Position numbers and translations under genes: made by a program
Shown here: positions 42,975-52,794 of the stretch, in pieces
Layout of the letters: each line of letters starts with the position of its first letter
How positions within the stretch are numbered: position 1 is the stretch's first letter
DNA from: Ligilactobacillus pabuli
GTDB taxonomy: Bacteria; Bacillota; Bacilli; Lactobacillales; Lactobacillaceae
DNA: 64,000 bases
Assembly: GCF_022836475.1 (NCBI RefSeq)
Contig: NZ_BQXH01000013.1
Span: 1-64,000 of the forward strand
Reading direction: 5' to 3'
The notes under the pieces: generated by a model
Databases searched by the model: none
What the model was told of the DNA's origin: nothing
Seen by the model: the letters and a program-made list of their open reading frames with translations, nothing else

Positions 42975-44234
42975 TTAATCTTTATATTTTTGTTGAATCG
43001 TTTCTTTGATCTGTTTAGTTGCCTTGTCTGCAGCTTGTTGTGGTGTTTGTTTGCCAGAAGCAGAGTTAACGATCAAGTTTTCAGCACCTGTCCAAACTTC
43101 AGCCATTTCTGGTAAGTTAGGCATTGGATCAGCTGACTTGAACTGTGTGATCACAGCTTGAGTTAATTCATCATCTTTGTTCTTGATAATTTCAGCGCGG
43201 GCATTTTCGTTAGCTGGAATTTCTTGAGTAGCTTGATAGAATTTCTGTTGGTTCTTGTCATTTGCTAGATAAGCAGCAAATTTCTGAGACATTGCTTTGC
43301 TCTTGGAGTAGTTAGAAACGACCCATGCTTTACCACCGCCAAATGCTTGATATTCTTTGCCATTTGGTAAGGTTGGGATCGGAGCAACGCCAAAGTTGAT
43401 CTTAGATTTCTTGTATTGAGCGGCCATCCAAGGTCCGTCGATCACTACGCCAGTTTTACCTTTTGTAAATTGGTCAGTGATAAAGTTTTCGTTAGAAGTA
43501 GTGGACTGCATTCCCTTTGGCCAAACGTTCTTGAACCAGTTAGTCATGTATGTCAAACCTTCAACCCCGCCCTTAGTATTCAAACCAATGTTTTTAGGAT
43601 CGGTGTTGTTTTTACCAAAAATGTAACCATCGTAAGCCTTGATCACGCCATAAGCGTTATAGAAGTTAGTCCATTGAGTCAAGAAGGCCACATTTTTCGT
43701 CTTGTCATTTTCATAGGCGAATTTTGGATCCTTTGACAAAGTCTCTAATTCTCCAAAAGTCTTTGGTGCTTTAGAAACTAAGTCTTTGTTATAGTACATT
43801 ACCAAAGTTTCAATGACAGCCGGCTGACCATATTGTTTACCGTTCAAGGTTACCAGTGCTTTGTCCTTAGAATTGTAACGGTCGCCTGCCAGTTTGACTG
43901 TTGCTAACTGACCTTGCTTACCTAAGACACCAGCACGATCAAATGGAGCCATCATTACATCGGGAGCTTTACCGGCAGGACCGTCAAGTTTCAAGTTGTC
44001 CAAAGTTGATAAAGCATCGTGAGTCTTAACGACCACTTTAACTTTATTATCCTTTTCAAACTTGCCCTTCACATCGTTGATATAATCCTTGTAGCCTTTA
44101 TCAACTGAGATCGTCACGGTCTTTTTAGTATCCTTTGCGGCATCCTTTTTACCGCCATTACCACAAGCTGCTAATGATAAGGTCATCCCTGCAGCTAACG
44201 CAAGCATCCCTGCTTTTTTGAAACTTTTTTTCAT
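42975..44234 (-). CDS. malE: maltose/maltodextrin-binding lipoprotein MalE
   Basis: The 419-residue extracellular binding protein begins MKKSFKKAGMLALAAGMTL with lipobox LAAC (about residues 21-24). SBP_bac_1 features follow: VKGKFEKDNKVKVVVKTHDA, APDVMMAPFDRAG, VIDGPWMAAQYKKSKINFGVAPIPTLPNG and FGGGKAWVVSNYSK. It delivers maltose and maltodextrins to MalFGK. The start at 44234 is set by AAGGAG; the longer frame to 44306 runs through the operator region. Its own promoter probably lies just behind the neopullulanase stop. Confidence 0.95.
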   Translation of the reverse strand: MKKSFKKAGMLALAAGMTLSLAACGNGGKKDAAKDTKKTVTISVDKGYKDYINDVKGKFEKDNKVKVVVKTHDALSTLDNLKLDGPAGKAPDVMMAPFDRAGVLGKQGQLATVKLAGDRYNSKDKALVTLNGKQYGQPAVIETLVMYYNKDLVSKAPKTFGELETLSKDPKFAYENDKTKNVAFLTQWTNFYNAYGVIKAYDGYIFGKNNTDPKNIGLNTKGGVEGLTYMTNWFKNVWPKGMQSTTSNENFITDQFTKGKTGVVIDGPWMAAQYKKSKINFGVAPIPTLPNGKEYQAFGGGKAWVVSNYSKSKAMSQKFAAYLANDKNQQKFYQATQEIPANENARAEIIKNKDDELTQAVITQFKSADPMPNLPEMAEVWTGAENLIVNSASGKQTPQQAADKATKQIKETIQQKYKD

Positions 44235-44318
44235 CAGAAAGTCACTCCTTTTTATTTTTCGTTGCTCTCCACAAATTATTATGCACTGGAGCACCACCGT
44301 CTGCAACCGATTTCGCCG

Positions 44319-44332
44319 TGTTACCGGTAACA
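44319..44332. promoter_or_regulatory. MalR-type operator upstream of malE
   Basis: The perfect palindrome TGTTACCGGTAACA lies between the neopullulanase stop and malE. It matches the sites at 47927 and 53072 (TGTTANCGNTAACA). Confidence 0.8.
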
Positions 44333-44336
44333 GGTT

Positions 44337-46118
44337 TCACTTACTATTGGTCAGGGTAATCAGAAAGCCGTTTGGTTGGAGCTGCTGGTCACTGGTTGTA
44401 TTTTGGTCTAGTAAAACTTGCTCGTCATTTGCCAACTGATAACCGATTGTTTCAGTTCCCGTATTAAAGCGGCACTTAATTTGCTGGGTCGCCGTTGCTC
44501 GGGTAAAGGAAACCACATCTTGTTGTGCTTGCTCACGGTCAAAAACTAAGTTGCCCGTACTCCAAACCGCCTGATATTTTTGCCGGAGCTGAATTAATTG
44601 CTGAGTGAACTTAAACATTGTCAAGTCTTGTTGTGCTTTATCCCAGACCATACACTGACGACAATCCGGATCTGGACCGCCAGCCATGCCGACTTCTGTT
44701 CCATAGTACAAACATGGTGCTCCCATTTGCGTGAATAACATCGCCAATGTTTGCCGTTCTAAGTCCTGGTCACCCGCACATAAAGTCAAGAGTCGCGCTG
44801 TATCATGGGTGTCTAAGGCATTAAACATCACCTGGTCTGTTTGGTCCCGGTATAACATCAATTGGTCTTGCAGCTGATCTTCCATTTCCGTGGCAGTCAC
44901 TTCTTTAGCGACAAAATGACTGATGATCGGCTCGGTGTAAGCATAATTCATGACTGCATCAAATTCAGGATGACCGACCCATTCTTGGGCAGAATGCCAC
45001 ACTTCGCCTAAAACGTAAAAGTCGGCTTTCAAGGCGTGCGTTTGTTGGTAAAAATCGCGCCAAAATTCATGGTCGATCTCATTAGCGACATCTAAACGCC
45101 AAGCATCAATATCAAACTGTTCGATCCAATAGGTCGCAACATCTAACAGATACTTACGCGCCTCTGGATCTGCCGTGTTGATTTTAGGCATATGCGGCGT
45201 ATTCGCAAAAACGTCGTAGTTCAAGTTTTCGGCAAACTCATCATTGTCCGTTTGATCATAGCCGACCGGAAAATCATGAATGTGGAACCACTTGGCAAAA
45301 CGTGACTTTTCTCCGTATTTTTGCACATCTTGCCACTGCATCGAAAAATCTCCCATGTGGTTAAAGACCGCATCTAACATGACCCGCATCCCGCGTGCAT
45401 GGGCCTGATCAACTAACTCCTTAAACGTTTCTTTGTCCCCAAAAGCTGGGTCAATGTTAAAGTAGTCGATCGTATCGTACTTGTGATTAGAATGCGCCGT
45501 AAAGATCGGGCACAAGTATAAACCGTTGATCCCTAACTCCTGTAAATAATCTAAGTGGTCAATGATCCCCTGCAAGTCTCCGCCAAAAAAGTTTGTGGCA
45601 GTGGGCGGAACACTCCCCCACTTTAAAGTTCCCGCTGGATCATTGGTACGGTCACCATTCGCAAATCTTTCAGGAAAGATCTGATACCAAACCGTTTCTT
45701 TGACCCAAGCTGGCGGATCGATCCGGTCAACCTCATGTAAGTACGGCATCCGAAAACAAGCCAAACGGTCAATTCCATTGGCACTGTACCGGTAGATCCG
45801 GCGATCATCGTACAAATACTCTTGCCCATCGCTGCCGTACACATGAAAGGCGTACTGTAAGCGGCGCAGCGGCAAGCTGACCTCCGCGACCCAGTAATCA
45901 TGGTCAGTCGTTTGATAGCGACGCTCCATCGTCACTAGCTGGTAGTCCCAGCTGCCCTCATCTTTTTCATTGACCTTTGAGCCGTACGGGTCTCCATACA
46001 AGAGCTCCACTTTGGCCAGGTCAGCGTGTTTAGCGCGTAAACGGATCTGAAAGTGGTCGTGGTCGCGTAAATAGGCCATCTCACTATCAGGACGGTGATA
46101 TAAAGCTGCAGTTTCCAT
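44337..46118 (-). CDS. neopullulanase/cyclomaltodextrinase/maltogenic amylase (GH13_20)
   Basis: The 593-residue intracellular enzyme has an N-terminal CBM34-like domain (about 1-125) and a GH13 barrel. Catalytic residues: nucleophile Asp in DAWRLDVANE, acid/base Glu in VLGEVWHSAQ, third Asp in FNALDTHDTAR; region MLDAVFNHMGD is also seen. It hydrolyses imported maltodextrins and cyclodextrins to maltose and glucose. AAAGGATAG precedes the ATG. It lies 40 bp behind the alpha-glucosidase gene, in one operon. Confidence 0.95.
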   Translation of the reverse strand: METAALYHRPDSEMAYLRDHDHFQIRLRAKHADLAKVELLYGDPYGSKVNEKDEGSWDYQLVTMERRYQTTDHDYWVAEVSLPLRRLQYAFHVYGSDGQEYLYDDRRIYRYSANGIDRLACFRMPYLHEVDRIDPPAWVKETVWYQIFPERFANGDRTNDPAGTLKWGSVPPTATNFFGGDLQGIIDHLDYLQELGINGLYLCPIFTAHSNHKYDTIDYFNIDPAFGDKETFKELVDQAHARGMRVMLDAVFNHMGDFSMQWQDVQKYGEKSRFAKWFHIHDFPVGYDQTDNDEFAENLNYDVFANTPHMPKINTADPEARKYLLDVATYWIEQFDIDAWRLDVANEIDHEFWRDFYQQTHALKADFYVLGEVWHSAQEWVGHPEFDAVMNYAYTEPIISHFVAKEVTATEMEDQLQDQLMLYRDQTDQVMFNALDTHDTARLLTLCAGDQDLERQTLAMLFTQMGAPCLYYGTEVGMAGGPDPDCRQCMVWDKAQQDLTMFKFTQQLIQLRQKYQAVWSTGNLVFDREQAQQDVVSFTRATATQQIKCRFNTGTETIGYQLANDEQVLLDQNTTSDQQLQPNGFLITLTNSK

Positions 46119-46157
46119 TTTGATCTATCCTTTCACATCATAATTTAAGCGGACAAA

Positions 46158-47855
46158 CTAACCGACTATCGTTGTTTCTAAGACCAGCGTACCGTACGCC
46201 TTTAATGTCAGTTTGCGGTGTTTGGCGTCAATTTGCGCCTGATTTTTTAGCTGGACTCGCCCCTGCACTGCCGCAGCTGGCAGGTCGATCTGTTGCGTAG
46301 CGGCAGATAAGTTACAGTAGACTATGGCGGTTTGTTTCCCTAATTTGCGAGTATAAACGTACAGTTCCGGGTCCCGCAGGTCAAAAGTAATTGACCCCTG
46401 CACAAAAAGCGGTTGTTTTTTAAGGGCTAGGACCTGACGATAAAAATTCAAAACACTGTCCGGGTCCTTTCTCTCTAATAAGACGTTCGCTGGTGTTGGC
46501 TGGGCTTTTAGCCAAGGAGTCTGTTCTGAAAAGCCGGCATTTACCCCATCGCTCCACTGCATCACCGTCCGTGCCCCCATTTTGTGGCTCGACGACAAGC
46601 TTTGCAGCAAGTCTGCTTGCGCATCACCCAACTTCAGGCCGGCCTGCAGGAACTCCTCAACCTCCTGTTCGCCAAATTCAGCTGGATCTGCTAGTTTGCC
46701 AGCAGTCATCCCTAATTCTTCACCGTAATAAATACAAGGGATCCCACGTTGCAAGTACATCAAAGCTGCCAGCATTTTAGCAAGCGCCGGTTGTTGTTCT
46801 GGCAAGACTCCCACAAACTTATCTAAAATTCGCGGTAAGTCATGGTTACTCCAATACAAAGTCGGATAACTCCAATCTTGCAGGACAGTTTGCCAGTGGA
46901 CCATCGTTTGCCGAAACTGCCTTAGATCCAGCTGATGCGGTTGCCCAAAACGCGGTAACTGCGGGTCAAATTCTTGGTCCGGGTCGTCTGCAAAGTATCG
47001 AAAAGTCACGACACTATCGCACAAGGTCCGGTGCGGGTCAGTATAACTTGCTGCCAAATCAAGGTCGGCACTCGCCGCTTCGCCCAAAATAAACAAATCC
47101 GGCTTGATTGCACGCAAGCTAGCGATAAATTCTTCTAAGTATTCCTTGGCTTGCGGCAAGTTAGCGTAGTATTCTTCTGCCAACTCCAGTTGCTCAGGTT
47201 CAGCCGTAAAAACGTTCTGGTCAAAGTTGGCCTTAGCCGTATGAATAAAAGCATCTAGACGAAAACCGTCCACACCGCGTTCCAGCCAAAACTGTCCAAT
47301 TTCACTCATGGCTCGCCGAACTTCCTGATTTTTCCAGTTTAGATCCGGCATTTCCTTGGCAAATAAGTGAAAGTAGTATTCATCGCTGCCGCCAGGATCC
47401 TTTTCCCAGACACTGCCGCCAAAAAAAGAGGCCCAGTTATTGGGCAGCTGGCCTTCTGGTGGTGCAGGCTGCCACAAATAATAATCACGGTATAAACTAT
47501 GCGGGTCAGAAATCGCATCTTTAAACCACGGGTGTTGGTCCGAAGTATGATTCATCACAAAATCTAAAATAATTTCCATTCCGCGTGCATGAACTTCTTG
47601 CACCAAATTTTCAAAATCAGCCATCGTCCCTAGCGACGGATCGACCATGAAATAGTTTTCAACATCATAGCCATTATCAACCTGTGGAGAAACAAAAATT
47701 GGGTTTAGCCACAAGGTGTTGATCCCTAGTTCCCGTAAATAATCCAGCCGAGACGTGATTCCGTTTAAGTCTCCGATCCCATCATGATTGGAATCCTGCC
47801 AGCTTTTTGGATAAATTTGGTAAATAATTCGTTCGCCGCTCGTTAGTACTTTCAA
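46158..47855 (-). CDS. malL: alpha-glucosidase / oligo-1,6-glucosidase (GH13_31)
   Basis: The 565-residue GH13 enzyme shows IIYQIYPKSWQDSNHDGIGDLNGI, LDFVMNHTSDQHPWF, nucleophile DGFRLDAF, acid/base LFILGEAAS and LYWSNHDLPR. The motif set fits oligo-1,6-glucosidase or related alpha-glucosidases acting on short alpha-glucosides. Three consecutive TTG codons follow the ribosome binding site GGGGAGG; the third (47855) has the best spacing (8), so it is chosen. First gene of the operon, with a strong operator/cre site 70 bp upstream. Confidence 0.93.
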   Translation of the reverse strand: MKVLTSGERIIYQIYPKSWQDSNHDGIGDLNGITSRLDYLRELGINTLWLNPIFVSPQVDNGYDVENYFMVDPSLGTMADFENLVQEVHARGMEIILDFVMNHTSDQHPWFKDAISDPHSLYRDYYLWQPAPPEGQLPNNWASFFGGSVWEKDPGGSDEYYFHLFAKEMPDLNWKNQEVRRAMSEIGQFWLERGVDGFRLDAFIHTAKANFDQNVFTAEPEQLELAEEYYANLPQAKEYLEEFIASLRAIKPDLFILGEAASADLDLAASYTDPHRTLCDSVVTFRYFADDPDQEFDPQLPRFGQPHQLDLRQFRQTMVHWQTVLQDWSYPTLYWSNHDLPRILDKFVGVLPEQQPALAKMLAALMYLQRGIPCIYYGEELGMTAGKLADPAEFGEQEVEEFLQAGLKLGDAQADLLQSLSSSHKMGARTVMQWSDGVNAGFSEQTPWLKAQPTPANVLLERKDPDSVLNFYRQVLALKKQPLFVQGSITFDLRDPELYVYTRKLGKQTAIVYCNLSAATQQIDLPAAAVQGRVQLKNQAQIDAKHRKLTLKAYGTLVLETTIVG

Positions 47856-47925
47856 CAACAACGCCTCCCCAGCTCATCTGTTTTAAATTTAATCAATCAC
47901 CCAAGATAAAGCAAGCATATTCCGG

Positions 47926-47941
47926 ATGTTATCGCTAACAA
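47926..47941. promoter_or_regulatory. MalR operator / cre site upstream of malL
   Basis: On the minus strand TTGTTAGCGATAACAT matches every position of the cre consensus (WTGNNARCGNWWWCAW) and also the TGTTANCGNTAACA pattern of the other two sites. It may bind CcpA, MalR or both. Confidence 0.8.
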
Positions 47942-47951
47942 AATTGAGCTC

Positions 47952-47986
47952 AAAAAAAAGCTAGAAATCAGTTGTTGATTTCTAGC
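47952..47986 (-). terminator. terminator of malR
   Basis: GCTAGAAATCA (47960-47970) pairs with TGATTTCTAGC (47976-47986), followed by eight T on the minus strand. It lies about 370 nt beyond the malR stop, after three repeat elements. Confidence 0.93.
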
Positions 47987-47992
47987 CTGTGC

Positions 47993-48113
47993 AGGCGAGC
48001 TGCGTGAATCAGAGATTTTCGTGCCTCCAAGTCCAACCTTCAATGTCTAAAACGCATCAAAGGTCGGCCTCCGATATGCTCGGAAGCTAACCGCTTTGCT
48101 CCGCTCTGTGATT
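47993..48113 (-). repeat. nested-stem repeat element, chimeric (locus 10a)
   Basis: The left half (type D arm and central hairpin) is identical over about 75 bp to the neighbouring copy 10b. The right arm (TCTCTGATTCAC) is different and does not pair. Confidence 0.85.
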
Positions 48114-48115
48114 AT

Positions 48116-48236
48116 TAGTCGAGCTACTCAAAGCAGCTTCTTCCGCTTATCCAAGTCCAACCTTCAATGCCTAAAACGCATCAAAGGTCGGCCTCCGATA
48201 TGCTCGGAAGCTAACCGCTTTGCTCCGCTCTGTGAT
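48116..48236 (-). repeat. nested-stem repeat element, type D arms (locus 10b)
   Basis: Arms CAAAGC-GGTT-AGCTTC and GAAGCT-GCTTTG. Relative to the type D copy at 8999 (AGCTCC/GGAGCT), one pair has changed on both sides (C-G to U-A), which is a compensatory substitution. Confidence 0.93.
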
Positions 48237-48238
48237 TA

Positions 48239-48359
48239 TAGTCGAGCTACTTGAAACAGAAAGTTCCGCTTATCCAAACCCAGTAACCAATGCCAAAAGC
48301 ACATCAGTTACTAGGTTCCGATAATGCTCGCTTTCTCCCGTTTCACTCCGCTCTGTGAT
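48239..48359 (-). repeat. nested-stem repeat element, type A arms (locus 10c)
   Basis: It starts at the malR stop codon. Arms GTGAAAC-GGG-AGAAAG and CTTTCT-GTTTCA. The inner hairpin is CTAGTAACTGATGT/GCATTGGTTACTGG. Confidence 0.92.
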
Positions 48360-49306
48360 TATTTAGTCGAGTCCCTAACTATCAACTGCGGTGCGATCAC
48401 ACACTGACCCTGGACCTGATTATTGTTTTTGATTTTTTCCAATAGCATTTTTGCACAAAGCCCACCCATTTTATCAACTTCTTGTTTGACCGTTGTTAGT
48501 TGTGGAAAAGCAACTTGATCCAAAAAGACGCCGTCGTGACCAATTACTCCATACTGATCAGGCAAACTGCCGCCTTGGGCCAAAATTGCTCGTTCCACTC
48601 CCAATGCCAACCGATCAGAAGCACAAACAAAAGCTGTATTTTCCGGATAGTCATTCCAGTGCTCCATCACAAAACTTTGAATTTGCGTCGAATGATTATC
48701 GGACCGGATGATCTGCGGTTCTAAGCCGTTTTCTTGCATTGTTTGCAAATAACCGGCTTCCCGCGAATATTCAAACGGCTCTGCCAAATCGATGCCAACA
48801 TAAATCAAGTGCTCATATCCGCGTTTGATTGCATATTCGGTCCCCAGTTGACCGCCCATTTTGTTATCAGAGTCCACAAAATCATAACCATAGCGATTTT
48901 CACCGAACAGCACAAATGGTAATTTCAGTTCCTTGATCCATTGATAATCTTCATGGCGCATGCCAGTGATAATATAGCCGTCACAGGTCCCAATCTCAAA
49001 ACTGTTTTCCGTTACCAACTGCAAAGCATACTGGTGCTCTTCTAGTTCCTTCGAGATCCCCGTTAACAGGTTCATATAGTATGGTTCAACTGTCGTCATT
49101 TCTTCTAGGACTAAAAGCTTGACGATTTGTGTCCGATTATTAACTAAGGCACGTGCCATTGCATTTGGATGATAGTCCAAGTTTTTCATTGCCTGATAAA
49201 CTAACTGTTTGACCTCGTCAGTCACCTTATCCGGATGATTGATCACACGTGAAACTGTCATGCGTGAAACATGCGCCTGGTCAGCAACATCCTTTAAAGT
49301 TGTCAT
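48359..49306 (-). CDS. malR: LacI-family maltose regulator (MalR)
   Basis: The 315-residue LacI/GalR-type repressor has HTH TTLKDVADQAHVSRMTVSRVINHPDKVT with hinge helix NAMARALVNN, then a periplasmic-binding-protein-like sensor domain (about 60-315) with AFVCASDRLALGVERA and GVIGHDG. The position between pgmB and malL and the three shared operators make it the likely regulator of both maltose units. The last residues DSTK and stop are encoded by TCGACTAAATAA, which looks like the tail of a repeat element joined to the next one. Confidence 0.92.
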   Translation of the reverse strand: MTTLKDVADQAHVSRMTVSRVINHPDKVTDEVKQLVYQAMKNLDYHPNAMARALVNNRTQIVKLLVLEEMTTVEPYYMNLLTGISKELEEHQYALQLVTENSFEIGTCDGYIITGMRHEDYQWIKELKLPFVLFGENRYGYDFVDSDNKMGGQLGTEYAIKRGYEHLIYVGIDLAEPFEYSREAGYLQTMQENGLEPQIIRSDNHSTQIQSFVMEHWNDYPENTAFVCASDRLALGVERAILAQGGSLPDQYGVIGHDGVFLDQVAFPQLTTVKQEVDKMGGLCAKMLLEKIKNNNQVQGQCVIAPQLIVRDSTK

Positions 49307-49481
49307 TCACAAGCCCCTCTCATATTTCTTTACTCTCCACACCCTCAACTCTCTTACAATAATAATAAGTTTTTTTGGCTCGTGCTTCAATTAAGTTTTT
49401 TGAAGTTATTGTCCCATTCAAACTAGCAAAATAGTTTTTCGTGTTTCACTTTGTGCTAATTTGGTACGCAAATCTGCTTCC

Positions 49482-49668
49482 TTGCTAGATTTACGTCTAC
49501 AGATTTTGCTGTAGACGTTACTTTTCCAAACTTATGTCTACAGATCTTGCTGTACACGTTACTTTCCCAATCTTGTGTCTACAGATCTCGCTGTACACGT
49601 CACTTTCCTAATCTTTTGTCTACAGATCTTGCTGTACACGTCACTTTCCCAATCTTTTGTCTACAGCC
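49482..49668. repeat. five 41-bp palindromic repeats (GTCTACAG..CTGTACAC type)
   Basis: Units of GTCTACAG-ATCTTG-CTGTACAC followed by a GTTACTTTCCCAATCTT-like spacer recur every 41-42 bp; the last copy is cut after GTCTACAG. The first unit is a perfect palindrome (GTCTACAG/CTGTAGAC); the others keep one central mismatch. Same family, inverted, as the array at 20645. It lies upstream of malR, between malR and pgmB. Confidence 0.9.
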
Positions 49669-49690
49669 AGCGTTGACTATCCCCAAATAA

Positions 49691-49716
49691 ATAGAGACCA
49701 CCAACTGATAGTCTCC
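49691..49716 (-). terminator. weak terminator after pgmB
   Basis: A GGAGAC/GTCTC hairpin is followed by TATTTATTT on the minus strand, 15 bp behind the pgmB stop. Confidence 0.5.
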
Positions 49717-49730
49717 ATTTGACTTTAATT

Positions 49731-50399
49731 TTATTTCGCTCTTGCTTGATAGGCTTGTTCTAACACAGCATAAGTCAAATCAGCCGTAGTAGGCACAATT
49801 ATTTCAGCAGCAGCGAGTTCCTGCGGATCGCCCACTCCAACTGCGACTGCACCAGCTGCGTTGATTGCTGTGATGCCTGCAACTGCGTCTTCCACCCCGA
49901 CACACTCTGCTGGAGAGGCTCCAATCGCCTGAGCCGCAGCGCTAAAAATATCCGGTGCCGGTTTGCCGTGTGCAACTTTAGCAGGGTCGACAATGGCCGC
50001 AAATTCGCTAGTTAAGCCCAAATTTTTTAGGATCAGGGGCGCATTTTTTGAAGCCGAAGCAATTACACAGGGAATCTTTCGTGCAGCTAGTTCCGCTAAC
50101 AAAGCCGGAATCCCTGGCAAAATATCTGCCTGTGTCAACTTCTCGATGGCCTGAACATAATAACCATTTTTTTCGTTAGCCATTTGCTCAATTTGCTCAG
50201 GAGTGTATTGGTCTGTCACCTGAGCATAGTCCATGATCCGGACGAGTGAATCGACGCGACTCACTCCTTTGAGCCTGCTTTCAAACTCGGCTGGTAAAGT
50301 TACACCCAGCTTTTCTTGCGCCAAACGACTCCAAGCCGCAAAGTGAAATTTTGCAGTATCCGTCAAGATCCCATCTAAATCAAATAAGACTCCCTGCAT
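49731..50399 (-). CDS. pgmB: beta-phosphoglucomutase
   Basis: The 222-residue HAD-superfamily enzyme has the double-aspartate nucleophile motif FDLDGILTDT, cap domain, VIASASKNAP (motif II), lysine region AHGKPAPDIF and VGVEDAVAGI (motif IV). It converts the beta-glucose-1-phosphate released by maltose phosphorylase to glucose-6-phosphate. Its ATG overlaps the mapA stop codon by one base (TAATG), so the two are translationally coupled. Confidence 0.97.
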   Translation of the reverse strand: MQGVLFDLDGILTDTAKFHFAAWSRLAQEKLGVTLPAEFESRLKGVSRVDSLVRIMDYAQVTDQYTPEQIEQMANEKNGYYVQAIEKLTQADILPGIPALLAELAARKIPCVIASASKNAPLILKNLGLTSEFAAIVDPAKVAHGKPAPDIFSAAAQAIGASPAECVGVEDAVAGITAINAAGAVAVGVGDPQELAAAEIIVPTTADLTYAVLEQAYQARAK

Positions 50400-52651
50400 T
50401 ATTTCACCTCCACTAACTGATCATTGACCAGCACTTCAAGCGGCTCGCCTTGCAGTAGGCTAAGCTTAGTTCCATTCTTATCAACCACAACTTCTAACAG
50501 TCGGCCCCTGAAATTAAGTCTAAACTGGTAGCCTGTCCATTCTTGCGGAACAAATGGTGCCAGCTGTAACTGATCGTCTTTGACCCGCATGCCAGCAAAG
50601 CCTTGCACGATCGCCAACCACGAACCAGTCATCGAGGTAATGTGCAACCCATCCTCAGTATCATTATTGTAGTTATCCAGATCCAGTCGGGCCGTCCGAG
50701 AATACATCTCAAAAGCCTTCTCTTCTTTATGCAGATCAGCTGCCAGGACTGCATGAGTTGCGGCTGACAAACTAGATTCATGGACTGTTAACGGTTCGTA
50801 AAAGTCAAAGTTCCGGCGTTTTTCTTCCGGTGTAAATCGGTCAATGAAGTAGTAGATGCCCTGCAAAACATCGGCCTGTTTGATATACGGTGAGCGCAAA
50901 ATATGATCCCAGGACCAGTGCTGATTTAACGGTAACTGATCTTGAGGCAAGTCTGCGACTGGGGTCAGATCCTTATCCAAGAAGGTATCATGTTGGACAA
51001 AGATCCCCAATTTTTCATCAAATGGCAAGTACATTTGTTGGGCAATTTCTTGCCAGTGCGCTAATTCCGCTGACGTTAATTCTAGGTCTGCCAGCTTTTG
51101 TGCACTCACTTCTTGCGCGATTTGTGCCGTATACTCGAGACACCATTTGGCCAAAGTATTGGTGTACCAGTTGTTATTAACGTTATTTTCGTATTCGTTT
51201 GGTCCAGTCACGCCGTGGATCATATACTGACCCTGCCGTTTGGAATAATGAACTCGGTCCGCCCAAAAACGAGCGATCCCCACGAGTACATCAAAACCGT
51301 CATTTTGCACATAAGAACGGTCACCGGTATAACGGGTGTAATTGTAAATTGCATAAGCAATCGTCCCGTTCCGGTGGATCTCTTCAAAGGTGATCTCCCA
51401 TTCATTATGACATTCGATTCCATTAAAGGTCACCATTGGAAACAGCGCGCCCGCCAGTCCTTGCTGCTGAGCATTATGATAAGCACCACTCAACTGATTA
51501 TGGCGGTACTGTAGTAGGTTTCGGCTCACTTTAGCTGGGGCTGCGCCCAAGTAAAATGGGACGGCAAAAGCTTCTGTATCCCAGTAGGTCGCACCGCCGT
51601 ATTTTTCACCGGTAAAGCCTTTCGGGCCAATGTTGAGTCGGCTATCGCTGCCATAGTAAGTTGAAAACAGCTGGAAGAGGTTAAACCGGATCCCCTGTTG
51701 TGACTCGGCATTACCAGAGATGACCACATCTGATTTTTCCCAACGTTGGTGCCAAACTGCCGCATGTTGAGCCAAGAGGTCGTCAAAAGAAGTTGCGGCC
51801 TGGGCTGTCGCTAATTTGTGAGCGGCTGTTTCAATTTCAGCTTGCTGCTCATAGTCACGTGAAGTCGTCACGAGCACTCGTTTTTCAAAAACAGCCTGAG
51901 CTCCCGCCGCTAATTGTTCCTGCCAAATTCCGCTAACGGCCTGATCGGTCACTTTTTGTGCCTGTGCCTGTAATGAAGTTTGGTGCTGGGCTGCCATCGC
52001 AACGGTAAAACGCGGTGTCCCAAAATCATTCGGGATGGTTTGCGCTGTCAAAAACAGTTCTTCAGGCTGTGCTTGTTTGTTCAAAACATTCCAAAACTGC
52101 TCGTCATAGTTGGCATCTTCATTGATGACATTGGCATCGATCACAGAGGTCACTTTTAATTCAACAGCTTGGTCACTTAAGTTTTTAAATTGCAGGCGAT
52201 TGGCATACAATTCTTTTTGAGCGGCACTCACAAATCTTTCTGACTTGATCAAAACTTGTGCTTGACCAACTTTGACCACAAAGCTCCGGGTCAACAGACC
52301 GCGTTGCATGTCTAATTCCAAAGTAAAGTCTGAAAACTCATCCTTGGCCAAATCAACCGAGTGACCATTAATTTGCAGGTCAACGCTGACAAAATCGACT
52401 GCATTGATCACCTTGCCAAAGTATTCAGGATAACCGTTTTTCCACCAGCCAACACGGGTCTTATCAGGATACCAAACTCCCCCAATATAAATGCCGTGAT
52501 GCGTATCACCTGAGTATTTTTCTTCAAACATGCCGCGCATGCCCATGTATTCATTCCCAATACTAGTCAAACTTTCTTGCAGCCTCTTATTGCCAGGATC
52601 CAAGGAATGGGTCACCAGTTTCCAGGGATCAATTTCAAATATCCGTTCCAT
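50399..52651 (-). CDS. mapA: maltose phosphorylase (GH65)
   Basis: The 750-residue enzyme phosphorolyses maltose to glucose and beta-glucose-1-phosphate. GH65 hallmarks: [13 protein letters not shown] near the N-terminus, [14 protein letters not shown], the general-acid Glu in [19 protein letters not shown] and [20 protein letters not shown]; the C-terminal beta domain ends ..[11 protein letters not shown]. The start is placed at 52651 (GGAG eight bases upstream). The longer frame to 52714 reads into a repeat element and gives a spurious DKRN..AAR peptide. Two repeat elements lie in its predicted leader. Confidence 0.96.
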   Translation of the reverse strand: MERIFEIDPWKLVTHSLDPGNKRLQESLTSIGNEYMGMRGMFEEKYSGDTHHGIYIGGVWYPDKTRVGWWKNGYPEYFGKVINAVDFVSVDLQINGHSVDLAKDEFSDFTLELDMQRGLLTRSFVVKVGQAQVLIKSERFVSAAQKELYANRLQFKNLSDQAVELKVTSVIDANVINEDANYDEQFWNVLNKQAQPEELFLTAQTIPNDFGTPRFTVAMAAQHQTSLQAQAQKVTDQAVSGIWQEQLAAGAQAVFEKRVLVTTSRDYEQQAEIETAAHKLATAQAATSFDDLLAQHAAVWHQRWEKSDVVISGNAESQQGIRFNLFQLFSTYYGSDSRLNIGPKGFTGEKYGGATYWDTEAFAVPFYLGAAPAKVSRNLLQYRHNQLSGAYHNAQQQGLAGALFPMVTFNGIECHNEWEITFEEIHRNGTIAYAIYNYTRYTGDRSYVQNDGFDVLVGIARFWADRVHYSKRQGQYMIHGVTGPNEYENNVNNNWYTNTLAKWCLEYTAQIAQEVSAQKLADLELTSAELAHWQEIAQQMYLPFDEKLGIFVQHDTFLDKDLTPVADLPQDQLPLNQHWSWDHILRSPYIKQADVLQGIYYFIDRFTPEEKRRNFDFYEPLTVHESSLSAATHAVLAADLHKEEKAFEMYSRTARLDLDNYNNDTEDGLHITSMTGSWLAIVQGFAGMRVKDDQLQLAPFVPQEWTGYQFRLNFRGRLLEVVVDKNGTKLSLLQGEPLEVLVNDQLVEVK

Positions 52652-52669
52652 ACTTTCGAACTCCTTTAG

Positions 52670-52790
52670 TAGTCGAGCTGCTTGTGGCAAGTGATTCCGC
52701 TTATCCTGACTCAACCTTCAATGCCTAAAACGCATTAAGGGCCAAGTCACAATAATGCTCGTCTCTTAAACGCCCCACTCCGCTCTGTGT
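52670..52790 (-). repeat. nested-stem repeat element, type B-like arms (locus 11a)
   Basis: Sense in the mapA leader, ending about 18 bp before the start codon. Left arm GTGGGGC-GTTT-AAGAGA, right arm TCACTT-GCCACA; partly decayed. Confidence 0.88.
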
Positions 52791-52794
52791 TTTT

